Source: Warburgia ugandensis | Taxonomy: Eukaryota; Streptophyta; Magnoliopsida; Canellales; Canellaceae | Assembly (NCBI GenBank): GCA_035236585.1 | Contig: CP141126.1 | Span: forward strand, 67,743,414-67,807,413 | Reading direction: 5' to 3' | Length of the DNA stretch: 64,000 nucleotides | Part shown: one piece after another, positions 57,966 through 64,000 of the stretch | Layout of the letters: every line of letters starts with the position of its first letter | Numbering within the stretch: the stretch's first letter is position 1 | The notes under the pieces: generated by a model | Database searches by the model: none | Seen by the model: only the letters and a program-made list of their open reading frames with translations | Told to the model about the DNA's origin: nothing | Position numbers and translations under genes: made by a program

Positions 57966-58298
57966 TCATGTGTTGATGGAACCTACCTTCAAGGAATTTA
58001 GCCATGACTTGGCCTTATCCTTGAGTGAGAATGGAAGCAATCTAAGCCTTGTTGAATCATTCAAAAATTTTTGAAACTTAAATGTGGCACAAATATCAAA
58101 GAATTCCTTGATATGTAGGTATGAATCCTCTCGCTCCCGACCATAAAAAGTAGGGAGTAACTCTATGACTCCTGGCTTTAATTCAAAATGGCTTGCATTT
58201 GTTAGAGGTAATGCTATACATGATGAGGTATTAAGTTGAAGAGGCACATAAAAATATCTAATAGATTTGCACTTGACTTCTGTCGAAGGTTTAGCCAT
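57966..58298 (-). pseudogene. Athila gag, N-terminal part
   Basis: It starts at an ATG (MAKPSTEVKC). ELKPGVIELLPTFYGREREDS and HIKEFFDICATFKFQ follow, then RLRLLPFSLKDKAKSWLNSL. This is the retrotransposon gag signature of the Athila lineage (FxG...P..H...F..IC.T...... RL..FPFSLRD.A..WL). Gag assembles the virus-like particle. The frame ends after 110 codons; further gag remnants continue in other frames to about 57700. Confidence 0.85.
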
Positions 58299-58534
58299 GG
58301 GGATATGAACTTCTTGTCTTACCCCTTGCTTAAGTGTACGTTCAATCTTTGGGTCAAAAGGTTTTAAGTTCTGAGATTGATGCCCTTGAAGACACTACTA
58401 ATTCCGAACTAAATGATATAACCTAACTATATGTTGACTCCAACTTTGATGTGCAATCAATCCTAATAAATCCTTAATGGAGCTATTTTGATTATCTTTT
58501 GTTATTGTATAGGGCGCAACTTCTCAGACCTAAA

Positions 58535-58800
58535 TCTAGATAGCTCCTCCTTTTTTCTAGACTTAAATATTTCTTACCAATTGGGTTATAATCTAAAGTT
58601 GTTAATACAATTCTTGTATTAAGAGGCATTTAGACCTCAACTGACATCAACTAAAGGTATGAGAAAATCACTTGGATTTTAAAACATCCATTATAACCAT
58701 GATGCTTAGAAGCCATTGGAGTGATAATAGATCGTTTCCTTCTAAAAGGTTCCTATGATCTTGATACCCTAAGTCTCTTGTTACTTGATTTTAATTTAAT
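58535..58800. repeat. Module shared with the chromovirus LTR (8061-8320)
   Basis: It has the same ordered blocks as 8061-8320, for example GTTAATACAA, TTTAGACCT, ATCACTTGG, ATAACCA, AAAGGTTCCTATGAT and ACTTGATTTTAATTTAATT. It lies 240-500 bases upstream of the Athila gag start in the element's orientation. It may be part of this element's LTR or leader, or an independent LTR fragment. Confidence 0.72.
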
Positions 58801-59589
58801 TGCACAAGGGTTGGGATCGTGGCATACAAGGAATTTGATTGATTTCCTAAGTGGGCCATGGATTTTGTAATGAAATCTAGTCCTTATCTTTGAGGGTTCC
58901 TGTGGAGTCCTTACTACCATTATGATCCATTCCACCATAAAGTGTTAAATGTGCAATGCAAAACAAAAGCATAAAAATGTCTACTTATATGCTACTTAAG
59001 AGGGTCAAACACCTCAACAAACGACACACTATAACCAGACCGCTTATGCCTTGGTTATAGCTGAGCTTAGGCTAACCTTTGTTAAATAGTTGCTTACTAA
59101 TCCAAGTTTGTAATCACTTTGTTTACCCAAGTTTGCGTAATCTTTGTTTCCCTAGAGCCAGCATGATCTACTTAGATATTGAGTTTAAAATCTTATTTCA
59201 CTTGATCTTGCCATATATTGTGCTACATGAGCTAGTCAGATTTGAAAAAATGTTAGGACAATGTAGGGTAAGTTTGACATGGGCAAAAATGTGTTTGATC
59301 ATGTTTGATTGAAATATTATATAAAGATATAATATTAAAATAATCTACATGTAGGCCCAACTCTTATGAATCCTATGTGGGGGTAATGTAAGGACCTCTA
59401 GTAAGAACACATTTGTAGGCCGCATTGTGTGTCATGGAACCTTTTTTTTAAGGCCCTCCATGCATGCCATGAAGCATATTTATCATCCTCCTTCCATACC
59501 ATGAAGCCTATTTGGTGGTCCTCTTTACTCAAGACGGAGCTTGTTTATTGGTCCACCATGACATATGTGAGCCTTCCATACTTTTAATT

Positions 59590-59890
59590 TGAAAATGATG
59601 TTGATAGTTTCTAAGGCTTACATTGTAAACAACTTATTTGAAAATATGTGTCAATAACTTCTAAGCCTTACCATGCAATGCTTCTCATCTGAAATAAGTG
59701 TATATAGCCTTTAGGGCAGTGTAAATAGCTTCTTACTTGAAAATATATTTTAATAGCTATTAGTTCCTAACATGTAAATAGCTTTCATTTGAAATAGGTG
59801 TAAATAGCTTTTAGGGTCTACCATGTAATTAGTTTCTTATTTGAAATGTGTGTGAATAGCTTCTTGGGCCCATCATGGACTCATCTTAAA
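59590..59890. repeat. 50-bp degenerate tandem array, six units
   Basis: Units beginning TGAAA(A/T)A start at 59590, 59639, 59690, 59738, 59790 and 59842 (periods 48-52). Each contains a GTGTAAATAGCTT-like segment and a CCATGTAA-like segment. Two shorter repeats around ACCATGAAGC(C/A)TATTT lie upstream at 59470-59515. The array is non-coding and AT-rich. Confidence 0.85.
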
Positions 59891-62800
59891 TAAGCTAAGT
59901 TGAGATTTCTTCTACTAATAATGAGCTATGCCAAGTTTCATGACACTCTTGCTAGCTCAAGATGGATGAACAATGAGTTTCAAAAGCGAAGACAATAATC
60001 AGCCTAGCTCATGATGGACTAATGATGAGCTAGCGAGAGTCAAGAAAATCAGCCTATTGAGGTTAGATTAACAATGATCTAGCCTAATAACAATAGCAAG
60101 ATTGGTCAAATTTGTCCCAAATTGACTGAAATTAAGATTAAATAATTCCATGTTAGAATATCTTTGAATTTGTTGCCTCATGCGAATGGACTCACTTCTC
60201 CCAAGTTTTTGAATGATCTATTCAGTTCATCGGATTCAAGCCTCAAGAGATGGGGTGGTACCAATAATGGCTTCTTTTGGAGACCTCTAAAATGGCTTCT
60301 AATTGGAAAATGGAAGGTGACAATAGAAAAACTCCATTTTCTTAAAAATACTATCCATTTCTCAACTGAAAAAGGGGAGGGGCCCTTAGAGGATCCCAAT
60401 CTTAGGCCTCAAAACTCCACTCTCAAGATTGATTGAGGCACTATAGATTTTAGGCATTTAGATCGTTCTGAGAAAAATTTTCTGCAAACAGGTAATAAAC
60501 AAGAGACTTCAAGTAAGAGGTGGAGTAAAAAGTATATTAACAATTGATATTTACAAGTCCTTTCCAAAAAGACTCAGCTTGTACAAGAGACCTTTTTTTT
60601 TTTTTTTTTTTTTGTTACAAAACGTCTTCCTTGCACTCCATTTACCTGTAGAAGAAAAAAGTCGAGAAAAACAAAATATCTAACACAACTTTAAGCATGA
60701 TTTGTGATCCTTCCCAAGATTCAAACCTCAGTCTTACCTCTACTTTGAAAATAGTCAAACAATCGAGGGTGAGTTTCACAGCTCAGTAACTAATTGTCAT
60801 TTAAAAGGCTTAACACAAGGACAAAAGTACACTAACATATGATGGTCCACAAAACATTCAACTTCGAACTCAACGACTTTAAGATATATCAATTTTAGAC
60901 CAATAAATAAAAATTTGTTGTTCAAATCCAAATCAGAAATACCTCGTAAAGAGACCATACATGAATCACAACGTTTTAGAAAAAACATTTGGTTTATGAT
61001 TCCGATTTACAAAATCCTAGTGGTTCAAATAACACTTGTTACCACCTCGGCCCAAGTCCGAATTCCATCGTTGATCAAGCAATGGTTTAAATACAACCAC
61101 ACGGTCAGAGGCTCACACAGAACCCCATTGACTAGATAGGTTACAGAAATATCCTCGGTGATACAGAACCCCATTGACTAGATAGGATCAATTTTTTTTG
61201 CAAAGACTGTGTACAGTAAATAAGTAGAAACATGATTCAATGACTAATTCAGAGCACTTTTGAAGCATCTCTAACTTAAACTCAAAGTTACGATGAAACT
61301 AAAGGCTAAAATATAGTAGTAAAAGCATAACCTACAGAAATCACTTCGTGGCACTACTATAAAGTGCTCTACAAATTTCTAAACCACAGTACACGTTGCT
61401 GATGGAAGTAACAGCTAGATTATAGAACAATGGGTAAAATCCTTGTGAAATTCTGACATAGACCAAAATGACTCGAAGCTTGTTTCAAGCATTCAGAATC
61501 ATTTCAATACTAGATTCATGGTTACGTAGCGTAATTTTTGTTAACCAATGATTCACATCTCAGACAGTCTAAAACAAGGATATGAAAGTGGTTTTAATCC
61601 ACCTACACATGTTACAGCTCACCTCAAACGAAAGGATAATCCCCAATCATCTAGCCTTCTTCTATGAAATTTGACCAAGTAAAACCATGGTATATATTAG
61701 AAATTTCGCCACTCTTCATTGGTCTTTCACCCTTCCATGCAACTAGGTTGCACCATTAGATCCTCGAGTAAACATCAGATCCAACTATTGAAGAAAACAA
61801 CTCGAGAACTACATTTTTCGCACCCTGCTCTTGGTGGCCCATAGGTGCGAGTTTCTGTCAGAAAATTCACGCCTAAACAACAAAACTCCCAATAATTCCC
61901 CCCTGGCTTCTCTCATGCTTGAACTCATACTTCAATTTTCTGTTAAACCATACAAATCCAAACAAAACAGTACACAACTCCCTTTCAATTAACTCATGAC
62001 TAGCCGCCACCCATGCCAATCATGTTAAAACTAAACCAGCAGTAAACTCTCATACTAAAATTTTGATCAAGCAATACTACTACCGCAGATTATTATGGTC
62101 AGCAGTGGGATCATGCCATAAATTGATCTATCATTTGGCTGTTACCCAGCCAAATCAATAATATTCCTTGGTAATTTCTATACAAATTAGAACTGTGGCA
62201 GCTCCATGCTCTAAACTGAAGGCCTATTCTAGTTCAAAATTTAACACAACTACTAAATAGATTCAGAATTGGTTAGCATCTTATTGCACCCAAGCATCAT
62301 TCATGCATGGTAGTTCATCAATAGATTAAGTATACCCATGGATCCTAGCCCTAGAGAGTTGAAACCGAACTTGCATAAAATCATTTCCACATCAGTAATG
62401 ATCACACCTCATATCAAATTTAAACGCACGTGCATGTTAATTGCTGTAGATCAAATATAAATCAACGGTAATCCCTTTCTGGAATTTATCTTGCATAGCC
62501 TTCCTACATTGTTTTAAACATAGATACCAGCAGAGATTATGGTGCAAACGTGGAATCCAAGAGGAAAAAACCAGAAACTTAGCATAATTTCTGGTACAAC
62601 CCGAATATACATGATAAACCTCTAAACTCAAACCATAAACAGCAACTAACTTATGGGGTTTAAGCAACAAACTTGTGGTCGAGGGGAAAAACGTAGATTG
62701 GCCCAATAAACAACTCCTAAGTTTAGACATCCCTAAATCTATTTGGTGAAACACCATTTCATGGAGGACAAAAATCCCTCCTTACAACCAGCACAAACGA

Positions 62801-62950
62801 AAATTTCAAAAACCCCATCTATCATACCAAACCGAACAAACCTAGGCTGAATTTCAACCATCCTCTACCGATTGTTTGGAAATCACATCCTATCCTCACA
62901 TCTAGAGAAACCCATTTTCAAAACATTTAAAGGAAACTTGGATGTAACAA
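59891..62950. other. Intergenic DNA without a recognised gene
   Basis: There is a T21 homopolymer at 60593-60613. A 24-bp duplication starts ACAGAACCCCATTGACTAGA at 61117 and 61163. Open frames in this stretch (for example 62437-62757, minus) have no family signal. If the candidate exon near 63.4 kb is real, part of this stretch could be its intron. Confidence 0.5.
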
Positions 62951-63046
62951 AAACAAAGAAAACTAACAGGTATTCTTCTCCAAATCGAGATATACCTTTT
63001 TCCTTCTATTTTCCTTCACAATTTCGTTGTTGGTGCACGGGATTAT

Positions 63047-63048
<2 letters not shown>

Positions 63049-63078
<30 letters not shown>
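63049..63078. repeat. (TA)15 microsatellite
   Basis: A pure TA dinucleotide run of 30 bases. Confidence 0.97.
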
Positions 63079-63079
<1 letters not shown>

Positions 63080-63332
63080 CCGCAGCAAGTTTGGATCCAA
63101 TCGTCTCATCCTCGATGGTGTTCCTCAGGTTGTATGTGTAGTTCCCAAGAGCGTTTGATCAGAAATCAACTCAGAACTGCCTTTCAGACTGACATCGGTC
63201 TAGCTCTAACTATGCCACTTTCATGACTGTTTCTTGCAGTGGTGTGATGGTTCTGTTCTAACGTCTCCTTTGCGTCTTAGATCTTGGCATCTTCTTCTTC
63301 ATCGAGAAAGTAGGTAACAGTGATGAACTCAC

Positions 63333-63517
63333 ACTGATCCAGCGTACACATCTGGCCGGTAACTCGCCAAAGCTAAGGCTGCTTTCAAATCCGTCATCTG
63401 GATCAGTTTCTTCACCACCACCAAATCCAGATCTGTTTCGGACATTTAGGTCAAGAGAATTTGCAACAGCAACAGCAACGGGAAGAGGAAGATCGCTGTC
63501 TTACTCGTGCTTTTCAT
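63333..63517 (-). CDS. Candidate first exon of a minus-strand gene (unrecognised)
   Basis: On the minus strand a 23-codon frame (63517-63446) reads MKSTSKTAIFLFPLLLLLQI and ends in TAA. It looks like a signal peptide. Directly downstream a second ATG (63445) opens MSETDLDLVVVKKLIQMTDL and continues to a strong donor-like GTGAGT at 63332-63327. A third frame across the same bases is also open (RNRSGFGGGEETDPDDGFES). One base gained or lost would join the signal peptide to that third frame, so a small secreted protein with a frameshift is one reading. The other is a short upstream frame before the MSETDL start. GC content is higher than in the neighbouring DNA. No family is recognised. Confidence 0.25.
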
Positions 63518-64000
63518 GTTTGCTCTGGTGCCGATGGATTTTATGGTGGCGATGGTGACTGTGATGATCTTTCGCCGCTTCGAGCTTACCAAAAGACAAC
63601 TTTGTTATAATTGTAGTCTAATCCATTCGATCAACCACCACCGACATTTTAATGAGCTTCATACTCTGCGGGCTTCATTTGATCAACCACACCGCCTTGC
63701 TGTGAGATTCGTAGTCCATGGGATTCTATTGGATGATGTTCACAAACAAGATAAGAGGCAAAAAGAGGAGGGGGGAGGCGGCGATAACAGAACAAGGTGA
63801 CATTTCTTACCCTCCATCATTTTGAAAGCCACCCTCCATTCCTTGTCCTATTTGTGTGCTATTTGAGTGGGGTTCTGATTATACGGATTTAATCCCTGAT
63901 CCTTTTCTTGATCCTACGCACATAGGGCCAAAAAAAAGAAGCACTATTTAATTGTTGCTGTTAAAGCTTTGTCCTTCTCTGATCAAAGGTATTGGCAATT
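63518..64000. other. End of window, no further gene seen
   Basis: Mixed-composition sequence. A plus-strand open frame at 63507-63800 overlaps the candidate minus-strand exon and shows no family signal. If that exon is real, this stretch would hold its promoter and leader. Confidence 0.4.

Larger units (their letters stand above)
53015..58298 (-). mobile_element. Athila-type Ty3/gypsy retrotransposon, decayed, no LTRs identified
   Basis: Minus strand. In order from 58298 downward come gag, protease, reverse transcriptase, RNase H and integrase, each in short open pieces separated by stops. The reverse transcriptase insertion between PKKSG and TRWRVCIDYQKLN and the gag and protease flavour point to the Athila lineage. 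The sequence just after integrase contains CTGGGAGGCAACCCAAAAG, a common motif there. No primer-binding site or LTR pair could be fixed. Sequence at 58535-58800 may be LTR-derived. An env-like gene, sometimes present in this lineage, is not seen. Confidence 0.85.

Noticed and set aside
1..64000. CRISPR arrays, operons or phage-type features
   Set aside because: No regular direct-repeat/spacer structure is present. The introns, SINEs, LINEs and LTR elements show plant nuclear DNA.

Overview
This window is nuclear DNA of a flowering plant with a repeat-rich genome. The evidence is AT-rich intergenic sequence full of plant retrotransposons (Ty3/gypsy chromovirus and Athila types, Ty1/copia), RTE-type LINEs, Au-type SINEs, a hAT DNA transposon, fragments of a plant mitochondrial large-subunit rRNA gene, and an intron-containing gene for a plant cytoplasmic dynein light chain. 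A woody or otherwise large-genome species is a reasonable guess from the 14.6-kb intron, but the species cannot be named from the sequence.

Region by region: 1-4287 is intergenic, with a long (CT)n microsatellite, several short tandem duplications and a possible terminal exon of an unrecognised gene (2228-2392). 4296-19083 is one hAT transposon that carries a degenerate BED-finger/DUF659 transposase. A solo gypsy LTR (5064-15264) is inserted in it, and a rearranged chromovirus (6266-13849, minus strand) is inserted in that LTR. All three layers can be read exactly because each keeps its target-site duplication (CTTGTATT, ATTTA, CTTAG). The innermost element ends in an inverted 185-bp piece of its own LTR joined to pol, which looks like self-integration.

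20420-35487 is the only well-supported host gene: an LC8-family dynein light chain of 112 residues in three exons. Its second intron (20786-35404) holds three full-length Au SINEs and one 5'-truncated copy, a nearly full-length RTE LINE on the minus strand that is itself interrupted by a SINE and by a mitochondrial rRNA fragment, a tandemly duplicated RNase H-like fragment from an L1-type LINE, a 60-bp-arm inverted repeat, a possible retroelement-derived block, and a 5'-truncated LINE.

35488-53000 is intergenic. It contains a copia element on the minus strand that is split in its integrase by a plus-strand RTE LINE (42846-45926), a cluster of 41-bp repeats, and a second mitochondrial rRNA fragment (51985-52278). 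53015-58298 is a decayed Athila-type gypsy element on the minus strand. 58300-64000 is repeat-rich intergenic DNA with a 50-bp tandem array, and perhaps the start of a minus-strand gene near 63.4 kb.

No CRISPR arrays, operons, intact transposase genes or bacterial features were found. The least ordinary signals are the three-level nest with its self-integration junction, a 68-bp monomer array at the 5' end of two independent RTE LINE copies, the two mitochondrial rRNA inserts, and a 260-bp module shared by two different gypsy elements.
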